From: Nostocales cyanobacterium LEGE 12452
Lineage (GTDB): Bacteria > Cyanobacteriota > Cyanobacteriia > Cyanobacteriales > Nostocaceae
Reading direction: 5' to 3'
NCBI GenBank assembly: GCA_015206945.1
Contig: JADEXV010000002.1
Location: 1-64,000, forward strand
DNA: 64,000 nt
This document shows, piece after piece, positions 49,077 through 57,670 of the stretch. Positions within the stretch are counted from its first letter, which is position 1, and every line of letters starts with the position of its first letter. Made by a program: the position numbers and the translations under genes. The notes under the pieces were generated by a model. It saw nothing but the letters and a program-made list of their open reading frames with translations. It had not been told where the DNA came from and made no database searches.

Positions 49077-49724
49077 TTGGCAGCAGTCCGAGTCCGCCAG
49101 CATGTTAATCCACTTGGTAAAAAGTATCAAACACCAGCAAGTCCCCTTGACTGGGAAGAAATTTATGCAAAGCCAAATCAACCACTACATTTAGATATTG
49201 GCTGCGCTAAGGGACTATTTTTGTTGAATATGTCCAAGATAGAACCCAACTGGAATTTTCTCGGTTTGGAAATTCGGGAACCGCTGGTGGTAGAGGCGAA
49301 TAAGTTACGTTCTGAGTTGGCTTTAACAAACCTGCACTACTTGTTTTGCAATGTGAATAACTCACTGCGATCGCTTTTATCTTCCCTCCCACCAGGAAGT
49401 TTACAACGCGTTACAATTCAATTCCCCGATCCTTGGTTTAAAACCCGCCATGCTAAACGTCGTGTAGTGCAACCAGAACTAGTGGCAGAATTAGCTAAGT
49501 ATCTTGCGGTTGGGGGAGTTGTATTTCTGCAATCAGATATGGAATTTGTGGCTGTGGAAATGCGCGATCGCTTTGCTGCTAATTCAGCTTTTCAGAAAGT
49601 TGGTACAGGAGAATGGCTAGCCGAAAATCCGCTACCAGTCCCCACCGAACGGGAAATAGGCACACAAAAAAAAGGTGAGCCTGTCTATCGAGCTTTGTTT
49701 GAAAGGGTGAAGAGTAATGACTAG
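49077..49724 (+). CDS. trmB: tRNA (guanine46-N7)-methyltransferase
   Basis: A 215-residue SAM enzyme from TTG 49077, chosen because similarity begins there (A-A-V-R-V-R-Q-H-V-N-P). The SAM site is L-D-I-G-C-A-K-G, and the tRNA-side motif is I-Q-F-P-D-P-W-F-K-T-R-H-A-K-R-R. The C-terminal T-E-R-E segment of TrmB is visible near the end. It methylates G46 of tRNA. Unrelated to the RiPP locus that follows. Confidence 0.92.
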   Translation: MAAVRVRQHVNPLGKKYQTPASPLDWEEIYAKPNQPLHLDIGCAKGLFLLNMSKIEPNWNFLGLEIREPLVVEANKLRSELALTNLHYLFCNVNNSLRSLLSSLPPGSLQRVTIQFPDPWFKTRHAKRRVVQPELVAELAKYLAVGGVVFLQSDMEFVAVEMRDRFAANSAFQKVGTGEWLAENPLPVPTEREIGTQKKGEPVYRALFERVKSND

Positions 49725-50157
49725 AGATGTTAGTAATACTAACTCTGCCCCATAATTCCGAATTGCAAGTTTTCTTTATTAGCCTTAAGACTATTTAGTA
49801 GTATAGACTTAAGTCTTACTTGTTATATTTTCGTTAGGTATTTCCTAGAATTTGTAAATAATTTTGGGACATAAATGTTTTATTAAAAGTTAAAATTTTA
49901 GTGAAATATTATCTGATAATTAGTACAAAAATTTGTTTTTATAGCAATTGATAGATATATAACCTTGATAAATAGGTAGTTTTAACTAAAAGTGTCGCTT
50001 TATTAATTGGTGACATAAAAGTTTTATTTATATCTGGTAAAAAGTTGTAAAACATAGTTAAATCATTTTCCTCATCCCTAGAATATAGAAAGATTAGGTA
50101 ATTACACTACTTAGTGATTAAGCCTATATCTAGTTATATATTCTGAGGAAAAGCAAA
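49725..50157. other. AT-rich leader of the RiPP locus
   Basis: About 430 very AT-rich bases before the first precursor gene. Marked drop in GC relative to trmB suggests the edge of an acquired segment. A GAGGAAAA-type ribosome-binding site precedes 50158. The promoter must lie here but no box could be pinned down. Confidence 0.45.
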
Positions 50158-50433
50158 ATGGAAAGGAATAAAAAGAATTCAGATATTAAATTGGACATTA
50201 GCAACCTGATTGATAATGCTGTTAACAATGCTGTAGCACGACGGAATCTAGCTGAGGATTTAGAAGATACTTTACTAACTCTATCTGATGAAGAAATGGC
50301 AAACGTTGCAGGTGGTTTAGCAAGTGTTTCTATTCTCAAAGGGCCAACCATTGCAGGGGGTATTTTTGTGAAAGTACCGATTACTTGTGGAATAATTGCA
50401 CAAAATCCGAACTTGAGCGCACAAGCCTTGTAA
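50158..50433 (+). CDS. RiPP precursor peptide A (Gly-Gly leader, lanthipeptide-like)
   Basis: A 91-residue peptide. Residues 1-53 are an acidic leader (D-I-S-N-L-I-D-N-A-V-N-N-A-V-A-R-R, then L-S-D-E-E-M-A-N-V) ending at Ala-Gly-Gly, the cut site expected for the C39 peptidase of the neighbouring transporter. The core, 54-91, is 38 residues, mostly hydrophobic, with Ser56, Ser58, Thr64, Thr76, Cys77 and Ser88. It has a single Cys, so at most one lanthionine ring; the other Ser/Thr residues could become dehydro-residues. The leader is shared with the peptide at 51047. It belongs to no named lanthipeptide family that I can recognise. Confidence 0.75.
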   Translation: MERNKKNSDIKLDISNLIDNAVNNAVARRNLAEDLEDTLLTLSDEEMANVAGGLASVSILKGPTIAGGIFVKVPITCGIIAQNPNLSAQAL

Positions 50434-50560
50434 GTTGCTAGTAACTATTAAACTCTTGGACATTTAATTTGCTTATTTAGGTTGATGGAGAGCAGTCTAA
50501 CCTGAAACTATTTGTAAATCTCCATCAGCTTAAAAATACAATTCACTATAGGTTCAATTT

Positions 50561-50998
50561 ATGGAAGACATCGCTACTGAAAAAACTACACTTTGCCCTA
50601 GTGCAAGACCAGAATGGCAGGACAGTATTGTTTTCGGCGTCGTTGGTGGCACAGTCACAGAACCCCACGTAGCTTATCTTAAGCACCCCCAACCTGTCAC
50701 AGATGAACTGATAGCAAAGGCTAGTCCAGTAACACCCACTGAAATTTTTCGGACGGCTGCACCTTGTGCAACTAAGGGTTGTCAACATTTTGATGGCAAA
50801 GATTGTCGTTTGGCAATGCGAGTTGTAGAAAATTTGCCGACGGTAGTAGAGAATCTACCACCTTGTTCCATACGCCGAGATTGCCGATGGTGGCAACAGG
50901 AAGGTAAAGCAGCTTGTATGCGTTGTCCACAAGTTATTACAGATAATTACAATCCCTCTGAATTACTACTCAAAGTGGCGACACCGACTGTTAGTTAA
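50561..50998 (+). CDS. Small cysteine-rich protein within the RiPP locus
   Basis: A 145-residue protein with eight cysteines: C12 and then C69, C74, C82, C102, C108, C119, C122. The spacing (x4, x7, x19, x5, x10, x2 for the last seven) and the W-W-Q-Q-E-G-K-A-A-C-M-R-C segment suggest an iron-sulfur or zinc site. I recall similar sequences in other cyanobacteria but no established function. It lies between two precursor-like genes on the same strand, so a part in RiPP maturation or redox protection is possible. Confidence 0.6.
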   Translation: MEDIATEKTTLCPSARPEWQDSIVFGVVGGTVTEPHVAYLKHPQPVTDELIAKASPVTPTEIFRTAAPCATKGCQHFDGKDCRLAMRVVENLPTVVENLPPCSIRRDCRWWQQEGKAACMRCPQVITDNYNPSELLLKVATPTVS

Positions 50999-51046
50999 GC
51001 AAAGCTACAAAGTTTATTTAAGTAATTTAAGGGGAATATCATATCA

Positions 51047-51262
51047 ATGAACATTCATCATAAACATCTCACAAGTCAAATTGAAATTACGAATTTGATT
51101 CAAGAAGCCGTTGTGAATGCATCAGCAAGAAGAAAACAAGTTTTAGAACAAGACTCACTCTCAGAATTATCTGAAGAAGAACAGAAAAACATAACGGGTA
51201 GTGGAATAGCAACAGATGTGAGAGATGCAATAATTTTATTAGGCGGCTATCTACTGGGTTAG
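51047..51262 (+). CDS. RiPP precursor-like peptide B (same leader type, minimal core)
   Basis: A 71-residue peptide with an AGGGGA-type ribosome-binding site. Its leader shares with precursor A the pattern I-x-N-L-I-x-x-A-V-x-N-A-x-A-R-R and the E-L-S-E-E-E end. The double-Gly is replaced by Gly-Ser-Gly (51-53), and the core (54-71) is only 18 residues with one Thr and no Cys. It is either a degenerate precursor, a regulatory or helper peptide, or a substrate of a different modification. Confidence 0.6.
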   Translation: MNIHHKHLTSQIEITNLIQEAVVNASARRKQVLEQDSLSELSEEEQKNITGSGIATDVRDAIILLGGYLLG

Positions 51263-51436
51263 TACTGCTGTGCGTAATTTGTAATTTCTATACCGCAGAC
51301 ATTTGATTAATTTGGAATTGGTGGTTTATTGACCCTGTAGTAGTAGTTTTAATAATCCTTGCAAAAACAGGTTGTGCTAGTTAAATTACTACCACAATTT
51401 TCTCTACATCAAAATTGGTTGATGCATTTAAAAATT

Positions 51437-52597
51437 ATGACATTTCTCTTAAACTCTCATAATGTTGTCGATTATTTAGTTGAACGAGGATTATGTAATC
51501 AGTCAGAACAAGCACCGATTAAGGTAGAACAAGTTGCAGCTAAAAACTTTAATTTATTAGTTACTTTAGCAAATGAGAAAAAGCTACTTGTTAAACAAGA
51601 ACGCCATAATCAGGAAGGGAAAGCGGCTGGTGAATTTTTAACTGAGTGGCAAATTCAAGAGTTTTTACAACGATTTCCAAACCTTGGCAATTACCACTCA
51701 TTTTTACCAGAGGTGCTGCATTTTGATGCCGAGAATTCCATTATTGTCTTTAGATATCTGGATGATTATCGGGATTTAATGGATTTCTATACCAAGGAAA
51801 AGATATTTTCTACCGAAATCACTACGGCAATTGGTAAAATTTTAGGGACTATCCATCGTGATACTTTCAACCGCCAAGAATATCAGGAATTCTTTTCTAA
51901 AAATTCAGATAATTTTATGGCTGATCAAGTATCACATTTAGTTCGGAGATTAGGACGGGTTGAACCAGAAATTTTTGGTCTAGTTCCTGTTGATGGGTTA
52001 AAGTTTTTTGCTCTATATCAACGTTATGATAGCTTGGGGGAGGCGATCGCAGAATTAGGTAATGCTGTAACGCCCTGTTGTCTAACCCACAATGACCTCA
52101 AGCTAAATAATATTCTCTTACAAAAAGATTGGCAGGATTCCACTAACAATATTGTCCGCCTAATTGATTGGGAACGCTCGACTTGGGGAGATCCAGCCTT
52201 TGATTTGGGAACACTTCTTGGTAGCTATGTACAAATCTGGCTGGGTAGCTTGGTTATCAGTAATTCTTTGAGTATTGACGAATCTCTACGTTTGGCGATA
52301 ACACCTTTAGAACTACTTCAGCCTTCGATTGGTAGATTAACCCAAGCTTATTTAAATACTTTTCCAGAAATTCTAGAACACCGCTCTGATTTCTTGCAAC
52401 GAGTGGTGCAATTTACAGGTTTTGCTTTGATTCAACAGATTCAGGCGATGATTCAATATCAAAAGTCTTTTGGGAATATGGGAATTGCTATGCTTCAGGT
52501 TGCTAAGACGTTATTAAGCCGTCCTGTACAATCGATGCCAACAATTTTTGGTGCTGCTGCTGTTGAATTAACTCACCTGAGTAGTTCTGCTGTTTAA
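51437..52597 (+). CDS. APH-type phosphotransferase (LanK/TvaC-like kinase of split RiPP dehydratase)
   Basis: About 386 residues from ATG 51437; an in-frame TTG at 51359 would add 26 unlikely residues. It has an aminoglycoside-phosphotransferase-like kinase fold: Lys53 in L-L-V-K-Q for ATP, H218-x-D220-x4-N225 as the catalytic loop, and D244-W-E246 as the metal site. It is followed 22 bases later by a HopA1-family gene. Kinase plus HopA1 pairs are known in class V lanthipeptide and thioamitide (TvaC/TvaD) loci, where they phosphorylate Ser/Thr and then eliminate phosphate. Assignment of substrate to the precursors here is inferred from position. Confidence 0.75.
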   Translation: MTFLLNSHNVVDYLVERGLCNQSEQAPIKVEQVAAKNFNLLVTLANEKKLLVKQERHNQEGKAAGEFLTEWQIQEFLQRFPNLGNYHSFLPEVLHFDAENSIIVFRYLDDYRDLMDFYTKEKIFSTEITTAIGKILGTIHRDTFNRQEYQEFFSKNSDNFMADQVSHLVRRLGRVEPEIFGLVPVDGLKFFALYQRYDSLGEAIAELGNAVTPCCLTHNDLKLNNILLQKDWQDSTNNIVRLIDWERSTWGDPAFDLGTLLGSYVQIWLGSLVISNSLSIDESLRLAITPLELLQPSIGRLTQAYLNTFPEILEHRSDFLQRVVQFTGFALIQQIQAMIQYQKSFGNMGIAMLQVAKTLLSRPVQSMPTIFGAAAVELTHLSSSAV

Positions 52598-52619
52598 AAG
52601 ATTTTCTTGCCACTAAATT

Positions 52620-53729
52620 ATGATGCCATTATTAAATTCTACTCAACCACAGCCTTTAACTGGGTTAACTGAGCGATTGCTGGAAGTTTTAGAAGATATT
52701 GTTCACAAGATTGAGATTCAGTCTGATTTCTCGATTCGTCATCCAGATTATAAACCCTTGAAATTACCATCTGAGGTAGTTACTCGTTTTCAAAAAATGC
52801 CCAGCCAGATGCAGCAAAAATATCTAAGTCTGCAACTGCGGAGTTTTCTCTACGGTATCTATTACAACGGTTTTATGCAAAGTGCGCTAGCACTAGATGG
52901 CGAAGGAAATAGTTTACCCCTTGATTTGGAAAATAATACTCTTCTGGGAGTAGATTTGGGTTTTTATGAGCGATTACATGAAAGTAATTCAGGTAAAGGC
53001 TATTTTGATCCTGGTTGGTCTATTTTGAGAGAAGAAACTGATGGTACTTTATCAGTAAGTAAGGGTGGTTTGAGACTATATATTAAGCGGAATCAGCATC
53101 TTCAAACTGTCGAACAAGCTGCTATATTAGGTGATTCCGTAGCTATCAAGCTACCCAAGAATTGTGTACAAAATGGCTTTTACGTGGCAGTTAGCAATGT
53201 GGGATTCAATCGCATCAAGGATCTAGAAAATCAGTCTGTAACTGTGCGAATTTATTTCAATGTAACTCCTGAAGGTGCTGTTGCAGTTATGGGTCGTCTG
53301 ACACAACAGTTGAATGAGTTAGTAATTCCTTTCAGTTTTAAAGTTTTGTACAATCCCAAAGAATACCAACGCTATGATTCCGGAGTACTTTACTTTGATA
53401 AGAGAGACTATGAAGTAGTTAGGCAAGTTTTAAAAACTGTTTATCAAGAACATAAATCACATTTTAAGCTAGAGATTCCTCTATTCACCAAGCAGTTAAC
53501 ACTGGGGTTAGGGTTAGCAGAAGAACCAAACCAAAAATTTGCTGTTCGAGAAAGTTTTGGGATGAACCGTTGTCAAATTTTAGCAAATGGATTGCTGACA
53601 GCTTGGCATCAAGGAGATAACTCAAGAGAAGGGCGGATGAGGGCTATCATTGAGCAGTTTTCTTCTTTGGAAATAGAATTGCAGCGTTCGTATCTTAATG
53701 CTAACTCTGAAGATATCTATGCATTCTGA
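52620..53729 (+). CDS. HopA1-family protein (LanY/TvaD-like phosphate-elimination lyase candidate)
   Basis: A 369-residue protein of the HopA1 effector family, with the opening L-L-E-V-L-E-D-I-V-H-K-I, Y-L-S-L-Q-L-R-S-F-L-Y-G-I-Y-Y-N-G, and the closing R-E-S-F-G-M-N-R-C-Q-I-L-A-N-G-L. HopA1 proteins relate to phosphothreonine lyases. In class V lanthipeptide and thioamitide clusters they act with an APH-like kinase to form dehydroalanine/dehydrobutyrine. It sits 22 bases after the kinase, likely cotranscribed. The name of a pathogen effector does not imply virulence here. Confidence 0.78.
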   Translation: MMPLLNSTQPQPLTGLTERLLEVLEDIVHKIEIQSDFSIRHPDYKPLKLPSEVVTRFQKMPSQMQQKYLSLQLRSFLYGIYYNGFMQSALALDGEGNSLPLDLENNTLLGVDLGFYERLHESNSGKGYFDPGWSILREETDGTLSVSKGGLRLYIKRNQHLQTVEQAAILGDSVAIKLPKNCVQNGFYVAVSNVGFNRIKDLENQSVTVRIYFNVTPEGAVAVMGRLTQQLNELVIPFSFKVLYNPKEYQRYDSGVLYFDKRDYEVVRQVLKTVYQEHKSHFKLEIPLFTKQLTLGLGLAEEPNQKFAVRESFGMNRCQILANGLLTAWHQGDNSREGRMRAIIEQFSSLEIELQRSYLNANSEDIYAF

Positions 53730-54013
53730 GATTGAGCGATCGCACTTCTCTATCATACCCCATATTTGAGTAGTATCTACTTTTTAACTCCTGCTTAAAA
53801 TCTAACTTAAACACCAGTTATAATCTGCCAAATACTCCTTATACCAATTCTGTATAAAGATGCGCCAAACTATATGAGGAACGAACCGTATAGACGCGGA
53901 GCGGCTTTCTGCAGGGTAGGGCGCAAAGGACAGAAAGAAGAAGCCAAGAAAATTTGGCGCAGCCTCACAAAGAAATGGTATTAGCTTAGCTATCATTCTG
54001 AGAGATTATTCAT
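53730..54013. repeat. Spacer with Nostoc interspersed repeat between HopA1 and LanM genes
   Basis: About 284 bases. A GC-rich repeat-like stretch (about 53885-53970, with GCGGAGCGGCTTTCTGCAGG and GGCGCAGCCTC) interrupts AT-rich DNA, so the LanM gene may have its own promoter rather than share the kinase/HopA1 transcript. A spurious minus-strand frame (53802-53996) runs through it. Confidence 0.5.
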
Positions 54014-57000
54014 ATGACAATCACAGGTTCAGACTTATCACAAATAGCTAACAATGCTACTTTTATTTCTGAGCGTATTAATAACCCTTGTTTCTCCAAT
54101 ATTAGTGATGACAAACTTGACCAAAATATAATTAATAAACGAATTAAAACCTGGTGTGAAGCTGTTGGAGGAGAAGAAAAACTTAAACAACGCCTCCATT
54201 GGTATGGATTAGACTTAAATACATCTTATATATTACTAGGAGCAACAGATATTAAAGAAACTCACACACCATCCCCTTGGCTAGAAACGCTCAAAGAATT
54301 AATTCAAAGTAGCAAAGCTTCGTTGCTACATTTAGAGGATTTAGAAAGTTCACCGATTGACCCCAAAAATTCTTTAGCTTTTGAGGATTTTTATCTTCCT
54401 TATATTCTAGTAGGGCGGCGTAAGTTATACACTCGATTATCTGCAAATATTTCCCTGGAATTGCTCAGTAAAGAAGCCTACAAAGTTTTAGAACATCGTC
54501 TACTGCAACAACTAGTTAATTTGGGAACAGAAACTTTACTATTTGAATTTAACAAATTTTGTGAAAATCACACTGTTGAAAACCAAACTACTGCCCTAAA
54601 CAGCAAAAGCAAAGTTAAATATTATACCTTTATTGAAAATCTTCTACAAGACGGGGGTCTGGAATTATTTCAACACTACCCAGTTTTAGCTCGCCTAATA
54701 GCTACAACTATCGATTTTTGGGTGGAATTTACCATTGAGTTTATCCAACGTCTACGAGCTGATGTATCAGCAATTGAATCAACTTTTTCTGACAATATAA
54801 GTTTAGGAATAGTCAAAGATATTGATACTTCTCTCTCAGATTTACATAATGGTGGGCGCTGTGTTTTAGCTCTAACCTTCTCCTCAGATGTAAAATTAGT
54901 TTACAAGCCCAAAAATTTGGATATAGATATTGCTTTTAATCATTTATTAGATTGGTGCAACCAACAAGAAATATCCTTAAACTTCAAATTAACAAGGATT
55001 CTCAACCGTCAGGGATATGGCTGGGTTGAATTTATTGTTCACCAACCTTGTGAAAATCAAGCCGCAGTTAAACGCTTTTATCAAAGAGCAGGATTATTGT
55101 TATGCCTGCTTTTTGTGTTAGGAGCAAGGAATTGTCATGCTAAAAATGTTATTGCTAATGGTGAATATCCAACTCTCATCGATGCCGACACCTTAATGCA
55201 TCCTCAGATTACCAGCTTAGATGAATCAGAAAACTGGTTTAAAGATTCAGTTGTTAGTACAGGACTTTTGCCTTCCTGGGAAGGTAATATATACTCAGAT
55301 AAGGCTCAAGATTCTAGTGTCGTAGGTCATATTTTTCCCCAAGAAGTTAATTTCTTTAGAGAGTGGAAATTTATTAACACAGATGAGATGCACTTAGCTA
55401 CTAAAACTCTCATTATTCCTTCTGGGGGTAATGTAGTAATTTTAGAAGGTAAAACTGTCTCTCCCAATGACTATATTGAGGATATCATAACTGGTTTTAA
55501 GGAGACATATAGTATATTAATTAAACATAGAGAAACTCTCTTAAGCAAAGAGAGTCCTTTATCAGCTTTCAAATTCTTAAAATCTCGGTTAATACTACGT
55601 CCAGCAATTATTTATAGTATCGCATTAAAAGAAAGCCTTAGCCCTCAATATTTACGGAATGGTGTAGACTATAGTATTCTGATAGATACTCTCAGTAGTT
55701 CTTATTTAACATCTGAAGAAAATCCAGATTTGTGGTCAACTTTGCAAGCAGAAATCAAATATTTGCAACAGCAAGATATCCCTTGTTTCTCCGTATTTTG
55801 TCATAAAAATAACTTAGAATCTGAAATAGATAATCCCATCAATTGCTTTTTTAAAGCATCTAGTTACCAAAGGTTAATCGCTAAACTACAAAGTCTTGAC
55901 GAAAGAAATTTAGCTCTACAAATTAAATTAATTCGAGGGAGTTTTTATGCAAAAGTAGCACATCTGATTAAGAAAAGTACTGCTCTACAAGGTGATTTTG
56001 CCCAATTCGCTTCTCTGACACCTGAAGAACTACTGCAAGAAGCTTTAAAAATTGGAAATAGTCTTGTAGCCAATGCTATTCAGAATGCTTACGGCTGCAA
56101 CTGGTTTTCTTTAGAGTATATGTTTAAAGCAAACCGTTATCAACTCCAACCGTTGGATGATTCTTTATATACAGGGCGTGCTGGGGTGAGTTTATTCTTA
56201 GCAGCCTTAGCAAAAATTACTGGTAAACGTGAATTTCAAGAGGTAGCTTTAGCGGCTTTATTGCCTTTGCGCCAGTCTCTTAAGAAAACAGAAGCATCTA
56301 AAAGATTGTTTCAACCAGGATTAGGTTTATTAGGGTTGGGTGGTATTATCTATAGTCTAGTTAAAATTAGCCAGTTTTTACAGGAACCAACCCTTCTAGA
56401 AGATGCCCAACGAGCCGCAAAACTGGTTACACCAGAGGTGATTGCTACTGATCAAAACCTAGATATGATGTGGGGAGTAGCGGGGACAATTTTAGGCTTA
56501 TTGCCAGTCTATCAAGAAACAGGCGAACAAGCAGTATTAGAGATAGCGATCGCTTGTGGCAATCATCTCTTATCACAGCGAAGCCATACTATCCCCAAGG
56601 CATGGAACACTTTAAAACAAGAAAGTAAAAAACCTTTGACTGGCTTTTCTCATGGGGCATCAGGTATTTCTTTTTCCTTACTACGGCTATATACTCTCAC
56701 AGGAGACACAGCTTATTTGACAGCTGCAAAAGAAGGAATTGAATATGAACAGAGTGTGTTTAATCAATCAGCCCAAAACTGGCCAGATTTTCGTTTATCG
56801 GAACAGATGAATCGAATTAATTTCCTATCCGCTTGGTGTCACGGAAGTGTTGGGATTGGCTTAGCCCGCTTAGGTAGCTTACCAATTATATATACAGAGA
56901 AAACTTACTCTGATATTAATATAGCTTTAGAAACTACGCAAAAGTATGGAATGCCTAGCACAGATGTAGACCATCTCTGCTGTGGGAGTTTGGGTAGAAC

Positions 57001-57238
57001 TGAGCTGTTTGTCGTAGCATCCCAAAAACTTGATAACCAGGAATGGCTCGAAACTGCTAGGAAACAGGCTGCATGGGTATTAGCAAGGGCAAAAGAAAAT
57101 GGAAGATATGCTTTTTTACCACATTTGCCTTACTCCATTTTAAGCCCGAGCTTTTATCGTGGAAGTGCAGGAGTTGGCTATCAATTATTACGTTTATTTT
57201 CTCCAGAATCTTTGCCTTCAGTTCTCATCTGGGAGTGA
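54014..57238 (+). CDS. lanM: LanM-type lanthipeptide synthetase with apparently degenerate dehydratase and intact CCG-type cyclase
   Basis: A 1,074-residue protein of standard class II LanM length. The N-terminal dehydratase domain keeps Asp276, His278 (D-L-H-N-G-G-R) and Lys298 (V-Y-K-P-K), and His375, Asn378 and Asp390. Where functional enzymes have Asp in the D-x-H-x-E-N motif, this one has Asn373 (R-N-C-H-A-K-N); where they have Thr in R-x-x-x-R-P-T, this one has Ala531. By spacing these match CylM Asp347 and Thr512, needed for phosphorylation and phosphate elimination. The C-terminal cyclase has His880 and zinc ligands Cys942, Cys989 and Cys990, the Cys-Cys-Gly form of ProcM-like, fast and promiscuous cyclases. 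It may therefore only cyclise, with dehydration by the kinase/HopA1 pair upstream. Sequence is seen; activity is inferred. Confidence 0.88.
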   Translation: MTITGSDLSQIANNATFISERINNPCFSNISDDKLDQNIINKRIKTWCEAVGGEEKLKQRLHWYGLDLNTSYILLGATDIKETHTPSPWLETLKELIQSSKASLLHLEDLESSPIDPKNSLAFEDFYLPYILVGRRKLYTRLSANISLELLSKEAYKVLEHRLLQQLVNLGTETLLFEFNKFCENHTVENQTTALNSKSKVKYYTFIENLLQDGGLELFQHYPVLARLIATTIDFWVEFTIEFIQRLRADVSAIESTFSDNISLGIVKDIDTSLSDLHNGGRCVLALTFSSDVKLVYKPKNLDIDIAFNHLLDWCNQQEISLNFKLTRILNRQGYGWVEFIVHQPCENQAAVKRFYQRAGLLLCLLFVLGARNCHAKNVIANGEYPTLIDADTLMHPQITSLDESENWFKDSVVSTGLLPSWEGNIYSDKAQDSSVVGHIFPQEVNFFREWKFINTDEMHLATKTLIIPSGGNVVILEGKTVSPNDYIEDIITGFKETYSILIKHRETLLSKESPLSAFKFLKSRLILRPAIIYSIALKESLSPQYLRNGVDYSILIDTLSSSYLTSEENPDLWSTLQAEIKYLQQQDIPCFSVFCHKNNLESEIDNPINCFFKASSYQRLIAKLQSLDERNLALQIKLIRGSFYAKVAHLIKKSTALQGDFAQFASLTPEELLQEALKIGNSLVANAIQNAYGCNWFSLEYMFKANRYQLQPLDDSLYTGRAGVSLFLAALAKITGKREFQEVALAALLPLRQSLKKTEASKRLFQPGLGLLGLGGIIYSLVKISQFLQEPTLLEDAQRAAKLVTPEVIATDQNLDMMWGVAGTILGLLPVYQETGEQAVLEIAIACGNHLLSQRSHTIPKAWNTLKQESKKPLTGFSHGASGISFSLLRLYTLTGDTAYLTAAKEGIEYEQSVFNQSAQNWPDFRLSEQMNRINFLSAWCHGSVGIGLARLGSLPIIYTEKTYSDINIALETTQKYGMPSTDVDHLCCGSLGRTELFVVASQKLDNQEWLETARKQAAWVLARAKENGRYAFLPHLPYSILSPSFYRGSAGVGYQLLRLFSPESLPSVLIWE

Positions 57239-57670
57239 AAAGCCTGGGTTCATTTTGTTGAGATAATTCCTGATGGTTTTTGGATAATTACAAAATATAG
57301 GTAAGAATTACAAATCTGTCAATAATTTTAAGTAATCAGCACTAGAGTTTTCTGGGGCTGATTTCTTGTATTATTTAAAATATTGGGTGACATAACTATT
57401 TTAATTTTTTCCAATTAAATATTTATTTTTCTCCCATCTCAACTTTTTAATTCTCTGTCTTTTCTGATTTAATCCTGCGGCAGATATTTTGTTAATTTAT
57501 CTGAAATTTCTTGAAAATATATAGTGATAAAAATGGAATTTTTATGTCCTTTAAACCTATACCACTTCTTAGATTTTGTCAATTTTAATAATTAGAATTA
57601 AATTATTAAGTCAGGTATAAATAGCTTGATTTATAGTCAAAAACACACAAAATTATCAAAGGTAAAAATC
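57239..57670. other. AT-rich spacer between lanM and precursor C
   Basis: About 430 very AT-rich bases with no coding frame. Precursor C therefore probably has its own promoter. An AAAGG ribosome-binding site precedes 57671. No terminator could be assigned for lanM. Confidence 0.45.

Noticed and set aside
52620..53729. HopA1-family protein as a virulence effector
   Set aside because: No secretion signal or type III genes; the kinase pairing and RiPP context fit a biosynthetic lyase.
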